A stretch of 35,614 bases of DNA from Acidobacteriota bacterium (lineage in GTDB: Bacteria; Acidobacteriota; Terriglobia; Bryobacterales; Bryobacteraceae). Both the position numbers and the translations under genes were made by a program. Where the stretch lies: contig VFZW01000020.1 of the NCBI GenBank assembly GCA_016871055.1, positions 1 through 35,614 of the forward strand, read 5' to 3'. The notes under the pieces were generated by a model. It saw nothing but the letters and a program-made list of their open reading frames with translations, was not told where the DNA came from and did no database searches. Positions 9,457 to 19,172 of the stretch are shown piece by piece (the stretch's first letter is position 1; each line of letters starts with the position of its first letter).

Positions 9457-9518
9457 GTTTGCCGTGATATCGTACCAAGTGGAATCGGCAAATTGAAACT
9501 ACAAGGGAGACCAACACG
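9457..9518. promoter_or_regulatory. Divergent promoter region between ggt-like gene and Cys/His protein gene
   Basis: These 62 bases separate two divergent genes and should hold both promoters. On the plus strand a purine-rich AAGGGAGA at 9503-9510 sits 8 bases before the ATG at 9519 and is a good ribosome binding site. A TTGCCG at 9459-9464 is a candidate -35 for the plus strand, but no convincing -10 lies at the right distance. No clear ribosome binding site was seen for the GTG at 9456. Confidence 0.45.
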
Positions 9519-10052
9519 ATGAAATTCACAATCGTAGCGCTGGCCGCGGCCGGCATGATGTTCGCGCAAGAAGCGAAGAAAGACACCAAGAAAGCCGGCG
9601 GCCCCGGCGTGCTCGCTCCGGCTTGGGCGCCGATCGGCGATGCAACCTACAAGAAGCCCATGGGCACCATGGGCGCCAAAGGAGACGCCTGGTCACAGAC
9701 CACCGTTTCGGCCGGCATCGACGGCAAACCGCGCGATGGAAAGGTCACGACAGTCGTCGGCGAACTCGTCGAATTTTCCTGCTACTTGCAGCTTGGCAAG
9801 CACGGCGAGAAGCACCGCGCCTGTGGACAGAAGTGCGCAGCCTCCGGCCAGCCGATCGGCCTGCTCACCGCCGATGGCACGTTGTACATGCTGATGGAAG
9901 AAGAACACGATCCGCGCCGCGACGGCCAGACGATGAGCGACTTCCGCAAAGCCGCATCGGATCACATGGCGCACGTGATGGAAGTGACCGGCACGCTCGC
10001 CTCGCACGCGGGCTACCGCGCTCTTTACGTTGCCGGATACGTGAAGAAATAA
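9519..10052 (+). CDS. Small exported Cys/His protein of unknown function
   Basis: This 177-residue protein has a signal peptide (M-K-F-T-I-V-A-L-A-A-A-G-M-M-F-A-Q) and is probably periplasmic. The mature part is basic at first, then a compact domain from about 76 to 175 whose beta-strand pattern (V-V-G-E-L-V-E-F, T-L-Y-M-L-M, V-M-E-V-T-G-T-L, A-L-Y-V-A-G-Y-V) suggests an OB-like barrel. It carries a C88, H95, H99, C102, C106 cluster followed by G-Q-P-I-G-L-L-T-A-D-G. Such a cluster could bind a metal or heme iron or form a disulfide. I do not recognise a named family. It is 9 bases upstream of a di-heme cytochrome c peroxidase gene and very likely cotranscribed with it, so a periplasmic redox or metal role is a reasonable guess. 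Confidence 0.85.
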   Translation: MKFTIVALAAAGMMFAQEAKKDTKKAGGPGVLAPAWAPIGDATYKKPMGTMGAKGDAWSQTTVSAGIDGKPRDGKVTTVVGELVEFSCYLQLGKHGEKHRACGQKCAASGQPIGLLTADGTLYMLMEEEHDPRRDGQTMSDFRKAASDHMAHVMEVTGTLASHAGYRALYVAGYVKK

Positions 10053-10061
10053 CGGAAAGTC

Positions 10062-11084
10062 ATGGTTTCCAAAACTTCACTGTGGATTGGTACGGCGGCA
10101 CTAGTCGCCGTGCCAGCGTTCCTGCTTCACGCTCAAAAGGCGGCCGGCGTCAAAACTCCGCTGGGCCTAACGACGATCATTTGGCCAAAGGACAACGCGT
10201 ATTCCGCCGCGAAGGCCGATCTCGGCCGATTGCTCTATTACGACAAGCGGATCTCGGGCGACGGCACGTTGTCGTGCGCGACTTGCCACGATCCGAAGAA
10301 GGGCTTCACCGATCAAGCTCCGGTCTCGACCGGCATCCGCGGCCAGAAGGGCCCGATCTCAGCGCCTACGGTAATCAATCGCGCCTACGGCCTCTTGCAA
10401 TTCTGGAACGGCCGCGCGGCGACGCTGGAAGCGCAAGCAGTTGGCCCAATGGCGAATCCGATCGAGATGGGGAACACGCACGCGAATGTCGTAAAGACAC
10501 TGCGGGGCATCGCGGGTTATCGCGCGAAGTTCAAGGCCGTGTTCGGCGCCGAAGAGTTCACACTCGACCACATCGCCAAGGCGATCGCGACGTTTGAACG
10601 CACGGTGTTGAGCGGCGACGCACCGTACGACCGCTACAAGGCCGGCAACAAAGCCGCCATGACTCCAGCGCAAGTCCGGGGCATGGATGTCTACTTCAAC
10701 AAAGCCAAGTGCGACAAGTGCCACGAGGGTCCGAACTTCACATTGAACGCGTTCCACAATCTCGGCATCGGCCAGGACAAGGCGACTCCGGAAGAGGGGC
10801 GCTTCGCAGTGACGAAGGATCCTTCGCACTTCGGCCAATTCAAGACGCCGACTCTGCGCGAGATCGAACATACGTTCCCGTACATGCACGACGGAAGGTT
10901 GAAGACGCTCGAAGAGGTCGTCGAGTTCTACGACAAAGGCGGCATCAAAAACAAGAACCTGGACGAAGAGATGAAGCCACTCAAACTCACGCCCGCGCAG
11001 AAAGCCGATCTGGTGGCTTTCATGAAGGCGCTGAGCGGACGCGGGTGGCAGCACCTTACCGAGCCGAAGGAATTTCCACAGTAA
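10062..11084 (+). CDS. Di-heme cytochrome c peroxidase (MauG/CCP family)
   Basis: A 340-residue periplasmic protein with an N-terminal signal or anchor (about 5-24). It has two c-type heme sites, C72-A-T-C75-H76 in the first domain and C217-D-K-C220-H221 in the second, as in bacterial CCP and MauG. Conserved family stretches include F-W-N-G-R-A (114-119), G-P-M-A-N-P-I-E-M (128-136) and K-T-P-T-L-R-E followed by Y-M-H-D-G (274-278); M275 is a candidate distal heme ligand. CCPs reduce hydrogen peroxide using periplasmic electron donors, while MauG-like members oxidise proteins; sequence alone does not separate these. GGAAAG just before the ATG serves as the ribosome binding site. The gene sits between the Cys/His protein and a binding lipoprotein gene, one base before the latter. 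Confidence 0.93.
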   Translation: MVSKTSLWIGTAALVAVPAFLLHAQKAAGVKTPLGLTTIIWPKDNAYSAAKADLGRLLYYDKRISGDGTLSCATCHDPKKGFTDQAPVSTGIRGQKGPISAPTVINRAYGLLQFWNGRAATLEAQAVGPMANPIEMGNTHANVVKTLRGIAGYRAKFKAVFGAEEFTLDHIAKAIATFERTVLSGDAPYDRYKAGNKAAMTPAQVRGMDVYFNKAKCDKCHEGPNFTLNAFHNLGIGQDKATPEEGRFAVTKDPSHFGQFKTPTLREIEHTFPYMHDGRLKTLEEVVEFYDKGGIKNKNLDEEMKPLKLTPAQKADLVAFMKALSGRGWQHLTEPKEFPQ

Positions 11085-11085
11085 G

Positions 11086-12048
11086 ATGAAACGCAACACC
11101 TTTATGCGCGGCGCCCTAGCGGCTGCCGCGCTTTCTTTTGCGGGCTGCGCCAAGTCGAGCAAGCGCCGCATCGCGGTCGTTCCAAAGGGGCGCGCGCATC
11201 TTTTTTGGCAGTCCGTCCACGCGGGCGCGGTCAAGGCCTCGCGCGAGTTGAACGTCGATATCATTTGGAATGGCCCGGCGACGGAAACCGACTATAACGG
11301 CCAGATTCAGATCGTCGAAGCGATGATCAACCAGCGTGTGGACGCGATCGTTCTGGCCCCAATCGACAAGAAGGTGATGGTGGGCGTGGTTGACCGCGCG
11401 CACAACGCAAAGATCCCCGTTGTAATTTTCGACAGCGGCATCGACACCGAGAACTACGTCTCGCTCGTAGCAACCGACAACTACGCTGCCGGCCAACTCG
11501 CAGCCGATCGGATGGGCGAAATCCTCGGTGGCAAAGGCAAGGTAATCGTTGTCGCCGTGCAGCCTGGCGGCGCGTCCACGATGGCGCGCGAGTCCGGCTT
11601 CGAAGATCAAGTGAAGAAGAAGTTTCCTGAGATCCAGATCGTCGATAAGCGCTACGGAATGGCGGACTTCGCCAAGTCGCTGCAAGTGGCCGAGAACATG
11701 CTCACGGCGATTCCGGATGCCAACGGGCTGTTCGCTTCGAACGAATCGAGCGCCGTGGGCGCGGCGCAGGCGCTGAAAGGCCGCAAAGACTCAAAGGTGA
11801 AGATGGTCGGCTTCGACTGGAGCCAGACGTTGCTGGCCGATGTGCGCGCCGGGGCGATCGATTCGCTGGTGATCCAGAACCCGATGCAGATGGGTTACAA
11901 CTCCGTGATCGCCGCGGTTGAGAAGTTGGACGGCAAGGAAGTGAAGAAGGATCAGCCGCTGCCGCCCAAGCTTGTCACGAAAGAGAATATCGACTCAGCC
12001 GAGGTGAAAGCGCAAGTCGAACCGGACTTGAAGAAGTATCTCGAATAG
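11086..12048 (+). CDS. Sugar-type periplasmic binding lipoprotein (Peripla_BP_4)
   Basis: This 320-residue protein belongs to the RbsB/LacI-type substrate-binding family. The N-terminus has a basic stretch, a hydrophobic core and F-A-G-C at about residues 19-22, a slightly unusual lipobox with F at -3, so it is probably membrane-anchored. Domain signs are R-I-A-V-V-P-K (about 28), V-D-A-I-V-L-A-P-I-D (about 87), I-P-V-V-I-F-D-S-G-I-D (about 112) and the hinge-region V-K-M-V-G-F-D-W-S (about 242). Such proteins deliver pentoses, hexoses or related ligands to an ABC importer. No importer ATPase or permease gene lies in this window, so its partner must be elsewhere or it acts as a sensor. It begins one base after the peroxidase stop codon. 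Confidence 0.9.
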   Translation: MKRNTFMRGALAAAALSFAGCAKSSKRRIAVVPKGRAHLFWQSVHAGAVKASRELNVDIIWNGPATETDYNGQIQIVEAMINQRVDAIVLAPIDKKVMVGVVDRAHNAKIPVVIFDSGIDTENYVSLVATDNYAAGQLAADRMGEILGGKGKVIVVAVQPGGASTMARESGFEDQVKKKFPEIQIVDKRYGMADFAKSLQVAENMLTAIPDANGLFASNESSAVGAAQALKGRKDSKVKMVGFDWSQTLLADVRAGAIDSLVIQNPMQMGYNSVIAAVEKLDGKEVKKDQPLPPKLVTKENIDSAEVKAQVEPDLKKYLE

Positions 12049-12083
12049 AGTACGCGCGATCGCGATTATGATTTCATAGAAGG
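12049..12083 (+). promoter_or_regulatory. Short spacer with possible -10 box and abutting ribosome binding site
   Basis: This spacer holds a perfect palindrome CGCGATCGCG (12055-12064), a TATGAT hexamer at 12067-12072 that fits a -10 box, and AGAAGG at 12078-12083 directly touching the GTG start of the next gene. A TSS about seven bases after TATGAT would give a very short leader. No good -35 is present 17 bases upstream, so the promoter is only a suggestion. Confidence 0.25.
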
Positions 12084-15065
12084 GTGCGTCCCCTTGCAGC
12101 ATTTGCGTTCGCCGGAGTGTTAGCCGGCCAACAAGTCGAATTCAACCGAGACATTCGCCCGATACTAAGCGACCGCTGCTTTGCGTGTCATGGGCCGGAT
12201 GCGGCGAATCGCAAGAGCCCGCTGCGGCTCGACGTGCCGAGCGCGGCGGGCAAAGGGTCCGAGATCTACGCGCGGGTTACCGAAACCAACATCGCTAAAC
12301 GCATGCCTCCCGCCTATGCAGGCCACGCAGCGTTGGCGAAGTCCGACATCGAGACGATCAAACGCTGGATCGATCAAGGCGCGCCGTGGCAAAATCACTG
12401 GTCATTGGTTGCCCCTACGCGGCCGAACGGCGGCGGAATCGACGAATTCGTTCGCCGCCGGCTGCAGCGAGACGGCTTGAAGACGTCGGCGCAGGCGCCG
12501 GCGCACACGCTGTTGCGACGTGTCTATCTGGATCTGACCGGCCTACCGCCGTCGCCCGAACTCGCGGCGAAGTTCACGATAGCCGACTACGAGAGGGTCG
12601 TCGATCAGCTACTCGCTTCGCCCGAACACGCCGAACGCATGGCGCAGCGGTGGCTGGAGTGGGCGCGGTATGCCGACACCAATGGATATCAAAGCGACGG
12701 TGTGCGCGATATGTGGCGGTGGCGAGACTGGGTCATCGACGCGTACAAGACGAACATGCCGTTTGACAAATTCACCATTGAACAAATCGCGGGCGATTTG
12801 TTGCCGAACGCAACGCTGCCGCAGAAGATCGCGACGGGCTTTCATCGCAACCATCGCACGAACGCCGAGGGCGGCATTGTCGAAGAAGAGTTCCGCGTCG
12901 AATATGTCGCCGACCGTGTGGAAACGACGGCGACCGTGTGGCTGGGACTCACGCTCGGCTGCGCTCGGTGTCACGATCACAAGTACGATCCGCTGACACA
13001 GAAAGACTTCTACTCGATGTTCGCGTTCTACAACAATGTGCCCGAACGCGGGCTGGTCTACAACTTCGGCAACGAAGAGCCGACGATCAAAGCGCCGACG
13101 CCGGAGATGGCGGCAAAGCTCGCGGAATACGACGCAAAGCTGCGGAGCGCGGAGGCGAACTGGAACGCGCTCTCGGCGCAATCGGGCAAAGAGCGGAAGA
13201 TTTGGGAGCGGCGGATCAAAGACCGAAAGGAATACGACTGGAGAGTCGAGAAGGGCCTCATCATTTACGATGATCTTGAGTCGTGCGATACGCCCTGCAC
13301 GGTTACCGAAGGAAAGCGGGGCAAGGCGGCACAGTTTAACGGGGCCGCTCAGGTCAGTGCGGGCGACAAGGCAAATTTCAACTACATGTCGCCGTACAGT
13401 TTCGCCGCGTGGGTAAAGCCGGAGAGCGAGAACGGAACGATCCTGTCGAGAATTGAGGATTATTGGGAAGGCGAAGGGTATGGCCTCTACGTCAAGCAGG
13501 GGAACCTGCATTTCGTTGCGACAAGGCGATACACGGACATCAGCTTGCGATTGGAGACCGAAGAGAAACTCGCGCAGGGAAAGTGGCAGCATCTCGCGTT
13601 CACCTACGACGGAACGCGCAAAGGCGCGGGTGTGCGGATTTGGATCGACGGCAGACCAGCGAAAATCAAGATCACGTTCGACGAGTTGACGTACCCATTC
13701 GGACCGAAGGTACCGTTTCTGATCGGCTCCGGCGGCGGGATGAAATTCACTGGCGCGATCGACGACGTTCGCGTGTTCGATCGAGCGCTAACGGAAGAGG
13801 AAGCGTTGTCGACGGCTGTTTTGGAGACGATCGATCAGATCGCGGCGATCCCTGAAAAGCGCCGCACGGCGCAGCAACGGGCGAAGTTGCAGTTAGCGTT
13901 TCTGGATCAGGGAGCATCGGCGCCGATCAAAGATACGTTGGCCGCCCGCGATGCGGCGCGCATCGAACGCGACAAATACAACGAGACGCTTCCTACGGTA
14001 ATGGTCATGGTGGAAGGCCCGAAGCGGCAGGCGTACCTGCTGAAGCGAGGAGCGTATGACGCGCGAGGCGAAGCCGTTGAGTCGGCGACACCGCACGCTC
14101 TGCCAGCGATGAAACCGGAGTGGCCGCGCAACCGGTTGGGCCTCGCGCAGTGGCTGGTCGACCGTCACAATCCGCTGACCGCGCGTGTGCAGATGAACCG
14201 GATGTGGCAGATGTTCTTCGGAACGGGTCTGGTCAAAACCGTGGAAGATCTCGGTTCGCAAGGCGAGTGGCCATCGCATCTCGCTCTACTTGATTATTTG
14301 GCGGTGGAGTTCATGGACCGCGGCTGGGATTTGCGTGCAATGGAAAAACTGATCGTGATGAGTGAAGCGTATCGGCAGACGTCGGCGGCATCACCGGAGC
14401 AGTGGCAGCGAGATCCGGAGAATCGTTTGATTTCGCGCGGTCCCCGTGTGCGTTTGCCGGCGGCGTTTGTACGCGATCAGGCGCTGGCGGTCTCGGGGCT
14501 GCTCGTCAACAAAACCGGAGGGCCTAGCGTGAAGCCGTATCAACCACCGGGACTCTGGCAGGAGCTATCGGGCGGCGCGTATCGAGAGGACAAGGGCGAC
14601 GGGCTGTATCGACGGTCGCTGTACACCTATTGGAAGCGCACCGTCGCGCCGCCGATGATGATCAACTTCGATTCGCCGACACGAGAAGGCTGCGTAGTGC
14701 GCGAGACTCGCACGAATACTCCGCTGCAAGCCCTCAACTTGATGAACGACGTGACGTTCGTCGAAGCGGCGCGCAAGTTCGCTGAACGCATGATCCGCGA
14801 GGGCGGGGCGTCGGTTGACGACCGAGTGGCCTACGCGTGGCGTGTTGCGCTTGCGCGGGCGCCATCGGCAAAAGAGGCCTCGGCGGCGCGCCTCACGTAT
14901 GATCGGTTCGTGAAGAAATTCGACGCGGATCCAAAGGCTGCGGAGCGGTCGCTGAACGCGGGTGCATCCGAGCGCGACAAGTCGCTCAACATCACGGAAC
15001 TGGCGGCATACACGATGGTCGCGAGCCTCATCCTCAATCTCGATGAAACGGTGACGAAAGAATGA
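12084..15065 (+). CDS. PSCyt1-DUF1549-LamG-DUF1553 cytochrome-like exported protein
   Basis: A 993-residue multidomain protein of the planctomycete/acidobacterial cytochrome type. In order: signal peptide (1-16); PSCyt1 with a c-type heme motif C32-F-A-C35-H36; PSCyt2/DUF1549 (about 115-330) with a second C292-A-R-C295-H296 followed by D-H-K-Y-D-P; a coiled, charged linker (about 340-395); a LamG/concanavalin-like domain (about 395-575); and PSD1/DUF1553 (about 650-960) with N-R-M-W-Q-M-F-F-G and [17 protein letters not shown]. The family is common in polysaccharide-degrading bacteria and is thought to handle electron transfer or carbohydrate binding at the cell surface; its exact activity is unproven. 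GTG is the first start after an in-frame stop at 12069. The abutting AGAAGG is too close for a standard ribosome binding site. It overlaps the DUF1501 gene by 4 bases (ATGA). Confidence 0.93.
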   Translation: MRPLAAFAFAGVLAGQQVEFNRDIRPILSDRCFACHGPDAANRKSPLRLDVPSAAGKGSEIYARVTETNIAKRMPPAYAGHAALAKSDIETIKRWIDQGAPWQNHWSLVAPTRPNGGGIDEFVRRRLQRDGLKTSAQAPAHTLLRRVYLDLTGLPPSPELAAKFTIADYERVVDQLLASPEHAERMAQRWLEWARYADTNGYQSDGVRDMWRWRDWVIDAYKTNMPFDKFTIEQIAGDLLPNATLPQKIATGFHRNHRTNAEGGIVEEEFRVEYVADRVETTATVWLGLTLGCARCHDHKYDPLTQKDFYSMFAFYNNVPERGLVYNFGNEEPTIKAPTPEMAAKLAEYDAKLRSAEANWNALSAQSGKERKIWERRIKDRKEYDWRVEKGLIIYDDLESCDTPCTVTEGKRGKAAQFNGAAQVSAGDKANFNYMSPYSFAAWVKPESENGTILSRIEDYWEGEGYGLYVKQGNLHFVATRRYTDISLRLETEEKLAQGKWQHLAFTYDGTRKGAGVRIWIDGRPAKIKITFDELTYPFGPKVPFLIGSGGGMKFTGAIDDVRVFDRALTEEEALSTAVLETIDQIAAIPEKRRTAQQRAKLQLAFLDQGASAPIKDTLAARDAARIERDKYNETLPTVMVMVEGPKRQAYLLKRGAYDARGEAVESATPHALPAMKPEWPRNRLGLAQWLVDRHNPLTARVQMNRMWQMFFGTGLVKTVEDLGSQGEWPSHLALLDYLAVEFMDRGWDLRAMEKLIVMSEAYRQTSAASPEQWQRDPENRLISRGPRVRLPAAFVRDQALAVSGLLVNKTGGPSVKPYQPPGLWQELSGGAYREDKGDGLYRRSLYTYWKRTVAPPMMINFDSPTREGCVVRETRTNTPLQALNLMNDVTFVEAARKFAERMIREGGASVDDRVAYAWRVALARAPSAKEASAARLTYDRFVKKFDADPKAAERSLNAGASERDKSLNITELAAYTMVASLILNLDETVTKE

Positions 15066-16417
15066 AACGCCGCACGTTCCTTACAACCGCCGCGCTGCAT
15101 AGTCTTCTGAACGCACAGGCGACCCATCACGCACCGAAGGCCAAGCGAATCATCTATCTGTTCCAATCGGGCGGGCCTTCGCAGTTAGAACTCTTCGACT
15201 ACAAGCCGCGCTTGAGGGACAAATACAAAGAAGAGCTGCCCGACTCGATTCGCATGGGCCAACGGCTGACTGGGATGTCATCGACGCAGTCGACATTTCC
15301 CGTAGTCCCCGCGCGATTTTCATTTCAGCAACACGGACAGAGTGGAGCGTGGATCAGCGAGTTGCTGCCGCACACGGCAAAGATCGCGGACAAACTGACG
15401 GTCGTGCGATCGATTCATACCGAAGCGATCAACCACGATCCGGCGGTGACGTTTCTGCAAACCGGCTCGCAGATCGCCGGGCGGCCGAGCATGGGTTCGT
15501 GGGTGTCGTATGGACTCGGCAGCGAAGCAAAGGATCTGCCGGGATTCGTTGTCATGATTTCAGTCGGCAGTGGCGGCCAGCCGCTGTATGACCGGCTTTG
15601 GGGCAGCGGTTTCTTGCCAACGCAGTATCAGGGCGTGAAGTTTCGAAGCGTCGGCGATCCGGTGTTGTTTCTGCGCGATCCCGAAGGCGTGTCGCGGGAA
15701 GACCGGCGCGCGTATCTCGATTCGCTGGCCGCAATCAATCAATCGAAGTTCAATGAAACGGGCGATCCGGAAATCGCCACGCGCATCGCGCAGTATGAGA
15801 TGGCTTTTCAGATGCAGGCGTCGGTGCCGGAGCTGACGGACCTATCGAAGGAGTCCGCGAGCGTTGTTGAGAGCTACGGCGCCGATGCGCGCAAACCCGG
15901 CACATTCGCGTACAACTGCCTGATGGCCCGCCGGCTGGCCGAGCGCGGCGTGCGGTTTATTCAGCTCTATCATCGCGATTGGGATCATCACGGCGGCTTG
16001 CAAAAGGGCCTGCCCGCGCGATGCCGCGAGACCGATCAACCGGCCGCGGCGCTGGTGCGCGATCTGGAACAACGTGGAATGCTGCAAGACACGCTGGTGG
16101 TCTGGGGCGGCGAATTTGGACGCACGGTATATTGCCAGGGACGCCTGACGGATCAAGACTACGGGCGCGATCACCACCCGCGCTGCTTCACGATGTGGAT
16201 GGCCGGCGGCGGTATGAAACCAGGGCTCGTGTATGGCGAAACGGACGACTACAGTTACAACATCGTTGCCGATCCGGTGCACGTTCACGATCTGCAGGCA
16301 ACGCTGCTGCACTGTCTCGGCATCGATCACACCAAGTTGACCTACCGCTACGCTGGCCGCTACTTCCGACTCACCGACGTACACGGCAACGTCGTAAAGA
16401 AGATCCTGCAATCGTGA
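15062..16417 (+). CDS. DUF1501 family protein (sulfatase-like fold), exported
   Basis: This 451-residue protein begins [13 protein letters not shown], a short twin-arginine-like export signal, and shows the DUF1501 start [17 protein letters not shown] (about 30-46). Later features are H-H-G-G (about 305), [10 protein letters not shown] (about 346-355), G-R-D-H-H-P (about 370) and a C-terminal H-C-L-G-I-D-H. DUF1501 is related to the alkaline phosphatase/sulfatase superfamily, but enzymatic activity has not been settled for most members. DUF1501 genes regularly follow DUF1549/DUF1553 genes, as here with an ATGA overlap, so the two are expected to act together at the cell envelope. The GNAT gene starts inside its stop codon. 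Confidence 0.93.
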   Translation: MKRRTFLTTAALHSLLNAQATHHAPKAKRIIYLFQSGGPSQLELFDYKPRLRDKYKEELPDSIRMGQRLTGMSSTQSTFPVVPARFSFQQHGQSGAWISELLPHTAKIADKLTVVRSIHTEAINHDPAVTFLQTGSQIAGRPSMGSWVSYGLGSEAKDLPGFVVMISVGSGGQPLYDRLWGSGFLPTQYQGVKFRSVGDPVLFLRDPEGVSREDRRAYLDSLAAINQSKFNETGDPEIATRIAQYEMAFQMQASVPELTDLSKESASVVESYGADARKPGTFAYNCLMARRLAERGVRFIQLYHRDWDHHGGLQKGLPARCRETDQPAAALVRDLEQRGMLQDTLVVWGGEFGRTVYCQGRLTDQDYGRDHHPRCFTMWMAGGGMKPGLVYGETDDYSYNIVADPVHVHDLQATLLHCLGIDHTKLTYRYAGRYFRLTDVHGNVVKKILQS

Positions 16418-16896
16418 CGATTCGAAGGGCCACACCGGAAGACGCCGAGGCGATCGCACGCATAATGGCGGGCATCGCAGCCGAGCGCGTACATTCGGCG
16501 ATCACAACGGCATGGACCGCCGAAGAGCAGCGCACCTACATAGAGCGCCTGAACGCTCGCGAGGCGATTCATGTTGCCGTCGAAAGCGAGATCGTCGGGC
16601 TGCAAACCCTCGAGAAAGGAACGTTCGTGTCTATGATGCACGTTGCGCAGATCGGAACGTTCTTAACGCCAGCCGCGCGCGGGAGAGGAATCGGCCGGCA
16701 ATTGTTCGAGCACACCAAATCGTTCGCGATTGCGAATCACTACGCGAAGATATTCATTCAGGTTCGTGCCTCGAACATTCATGCGCAGGGGTACTACATG
16801 TCGCTTGGATTCACCGAGTGCGGCCTTTTGCGAAGGCACGTATGCATCGATGGTGTGTTCGACGATGGGCTGTTGATGGAACTGCCGCTACAATAG
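16414..16896 (+). CDS. GNAT family N-acetyltransferase
   Basis: A 160-residue Gcn5-related acetyltransferase. It opens [17 protein letters not shown], typical for the fold, and has the acetyl-CoA binding motif [12 protein letters not shown] (about 87-98) followed by N-I-H-A-Q-G-Y-Y-x-S-L-G-F (about 125-137). The start is taken as the GTG at 16414, which overlaps the DUF1501 stop codon by four bases (GTGA). The open frame extends much further upstream, but that part is the antiframe shadow of DUF1501. The substrate is not predictable. The Gfo/Idh gene follows after 5 bases, making both part of the long plus-strand run. Confidence 0.85.
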   Translation: MTIRRATPEDAEAIARIMAGIAAERVHSAITTAWTAEEQRTYIERLNAREAIHVAVESEIVGLQTLEKGTFVSMMHVAQIGTFLTPAARGRGIGRQLFEHTKSFAIANHYAKIFIQVRASNIHAQGYYMSLGFTECGLLRRHVCIDGVFDDGLLMELPLQ

Positions 16897-16901
16897 TCGA
16901 A

Positions 16902-17972
16902 ATGTCTCAACCACTGGAACTCGGCATCATCGGCGTTGGCCGGATGGGATGGGTGCACGCGCTCAACATCCTCGATATTGAACGGCGCGACGGCGCTTGC
17001 AGGCTTGCGGCGGTCGTCGATATCGACCTCGACAAGGCGAAGCGTTTCATCGCCGAGCATGGCTCGTCGGCGCAGGCGTTCGGCTCGATTGAGGAGTACC
17101 GGGAATCTGGCGGGTGCAACGCCACGATGATCGTAACCCCCACCGAGAAGCATCGCGAACACACTTCGCTTCTGGTGAAAGCCGGGCAACGCGTCCTTCT
17201 GGAAAAACCGCTGACGGGTTCGTTGAGAGGCGATACCGAGTTCTGCGCCGAACTCGATCGGGATGCGCCGAACGCCGTAATGCTTGCGTTCCAGCGGCGC
17301 TTCGATCCGGCGCTGGCTTATGGCCGCGAATTGGCGCATTCGGGCGCGGTCGGCAAGGTATTCAAGATCTACTCGGCGCTGGAAGACTCAGGCCCCGCGC
17401 CGAACGGCTATCAGAGCGACGGCATCTTGCCGGATATGTCGGTGCACAATGTTGATGAGATTTTGTGGCTCACCGGCAAGATGCCGGACCGCGCGCTGGC
17501 GATCGGTTCGCGCATCTATAGCCATGCGTTGACGACATGCCAGGAAGACTTCGACGACGCCGCTCTCTACATGTGGTTCGGCGAAGATCTGCACGCACAG
17601 GTGCAGGTTTCGCGCAATCACGTTTCGGGGTACCGAGTGGAGACGATCATCTTCGGCGAGCAAGGGCAAATTCAGATCGGACGCTTCGATCAACGGCCGC
17701 ATGAAATCGTGGTGGAAGCGTATGGCCAGCGCGGCGCCGCCGAACCGACCGCGCGCAAGGCGTTTGCGGGCGGAACAGCCGGATTGACGGCGCCTGAGTT
17801 TGTCGACCGCTTCGGCGCGGCATATCGCGCGGAAGTCGCTGCGTTCATCGACTGCGTGCGGAGCGGCGCGGCGTTTCCCGCGAATCACAACGACGGACTG
17901 TGCGCGCAGCGAGTAATATCGGCAGGCATGTCGGCGATGTTCGGCAAGGCGAACGCCGCGCGGCTGGACTAG
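16902..17972 (+). CDS. Gfo/Idh/MocA family oxidoreductase
   Basis: This 356-residue protein has an N-terminal Rossmann fold with G-I-I-G-V-G-R-M-G (8-16), the family motif L-L-E-K-P-L-T-G (about 95-102), and the C-terminal sheet domain with D-M-S-V-H-N-V-D-E-I-L-W-L-T-G (about 175-190), which supplies the usual aspartate and histidine. It resembles myo-inositol 2-dehydrogenase-like enzymes that oxidise or reduce sugars and cyclitols with NAD(P). The start is the ATG at 16902, shortly after the GNAT stop; the longer open frame upstream only overlaps the GNAT gene. It is the last gene of the 9519-17972 run and suggests that the run serves sugar use. The convergent aminotransferase gene ends 3 bases beyond its stop. 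Confidence 0.9.
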   Translation: MSQPLELGIIGVGRMGWVHALNILDIERRDGACRLAAVVDIDLDKAKRFIAEHGSSAQAFGSIEEYRESGGCNATMIVTPTEKHREHTSLLVKAGQRVLLEKPLTGSLRGDTEFCAELDRDAPNAVMLAFQRRFDPALAYGRELAHSGAVGKVFKIYSALEDSGPAPNGYQSDGILPDMSVHNVDEILWLTGKMPDRALAIGSRIYSHALTTCQEDFDDAALYMWFGEDLHAQVQVSRNHVSGYRVETIIFGEQGQIQIGRFDQRPHEIVVEAYGQRGAAEPTARKAFAGGTAGLTAPEFVDRFGAAYRAEVAAFIDCVRSGAAFPANHNDGLCAQRVISAGMSAMFGKANAARLD

Positions 17973-17975
17973 CGG

Positions 17976-19172
17976 CTACGCTTTCGAATCCGCGACCGCC
18001 TGGAACAGCGCGTCGATATCACCAGGCCGCGTGTGGATGTGAGCCGACACGCGGAAGCGCTCGGCGGCAAGCGTCCACATGCGCCGCTCCTTGACGAGCG
18101 CCGCGAAGCGCTTCGCGTGTTCGGGTTGCAACTGCAGCGTTACCATGCAGCCGAAGAGCCGGTCGTCGTCCGGAGTCAAAATTCGGAGCGACGGCTCTTT
18201 CGCGGCGCGGTCGCGAACCATCCGGGCAAGCTGATGCATGCGCTTCATGATTCGTTCGGGGCCGATGTCTTTGGCGAATTGCAAACCCGCCATCATGCCT
18301 TCAAAGATCGAACGATTATTTGTCCCGACGAGCATGAAGCGCGCGGCGGCAAGCGAAGAGTTCACCCAGCCGTCGGTAGTGATGGAGGGAAACACGCGAT
18401 CCTGGTGTTCGCGACGGATGTAGAGAAAGCCGCAACCGGCAGGCGCGAATAGCCACTTGTGAGGACTGGCGGCCATGAAATCGCAGTCCATTTCATCGAT
18501 GCGAAACGGAATCTGGCCGTGCATATGCGCGCCGTCGACAAGTGTCAGCACGCCCTTGGCGCGGGCGGCGCGGCAGATCTCGCGTACCGGCATGATGAGG
18601 CCGGTCGTCGTTGTGATGCCGCTAAAACAGAGCACTCGCGTGCGGGGACCAATGGCACCGACCATCAACTCAGCCAACTGTTCGGGGCTCTTCGGCGGCA
18701 GTGGGATCGGCACTTGCCGAACCACGATGCCGTGGCGCGCGGCGCGCACGGTCCACGCGCCTCGGCCGCTGGGATGTTCCTGATCGGTCATCAGTACCTC
18801 GTCGCCGGTTTTCAAGTCGAGTCCTTGCGCGACGAGGCTGATCGCTTCGGTGGCGTTGTGCGTCAGCGCGAGTTCGTCGGGATCGCAACCGACAAAGGCG
18901 GCGAGCGCCTTCCGATGCTCGTCCATGCGTTCGTAGCCCCAGCGCGGATACTCTTCGATGTCGAGCGCGGCCGATCGATCGATGAAGGCCTTCATCGCGG
19001 CAACGACCGGCTTAGGCGTGATGCCAAGACTGCCGTTGTTCAGGAACACGCGCCAGTGTGGCAGCGAGAACTGCTCCTCGCGAATACGCCGCCAATACAT
19101 CTCCGGATCGGTTTCGGCCAGGGCAGCCGATGGCAGGGCCGCGAGACCAGTCAACAACGCACGACGGTTCAT
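17976..19172 (-). CDS. Class V aminotransferase-fold PLP enzyme, exported
   Basis: This 398-residue PLP-dependent protein resembles cysteine desulfurase and isopenicillin N epimerase-like enzymes. It begins M-N-R-R-A-L-L-T-G-L-A-A-L-P-S-A-A-L-A-E, a twin-arginine-type export signal, which fits transport of a folded cofactor enzyme. Core motifs are H-N-A-T-E-A (about 105-110), D-G-A-H-M-H-G (213-219, with the PLP-nitrogen aspartate D213) and S-P-H-K-W with the Schiff-base lysine K239. The start at 19172 is chosen over an upstream extension because the signal peptide begins there. A TACAAT box (19184-19179) ends six bases before the ATG, so the mRNA may be leaderless. The reaction is unknown. 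Neighbouring genes give no direct clue. Confidence 0.88.
   Translation of the reverse strand: MNRRALLTGLAALPSAALAETDPEMYWRRIREEQFSLPHWRVFLNNGSLGITPKPVVAAMKAFIDRSAALDIEEYPRWGYERMDEHRKALAAFVGCDPDELALTHNATEAISLVAQGLDLKTGDEVLMTDQEHPSGRGAWTVRAARHGIVVRQVPIPLPPKSPEQLAELMVGAIGPRTRVLCFSGITTTTGLIMPVREICRAARAKGVLTLVDGAHMHGQIPFRIDEMDCDFMAASPHKWLFAPAGCGFLYIRREHQDRVFPSITTDGWVNSSLAAARFMLVGTNNRSIFEGMMAGLQFAKDIGPERIMKRMHQLARMVRDRAAKEPSLRILTPDDDRLFGCMVTLQLQPEHAKRFAALVKERRMWTLAAERFRVSAHIHTRPGDIDALFQAVADSKA

Noticed and set aside
12609-13592. A 327-residue minus-strand open frame inside the PSCyt/DUF1553 gene
   Set aside because: It lies opposite conserved DUF1549 motifs and heme sites and has no family signs of its own.
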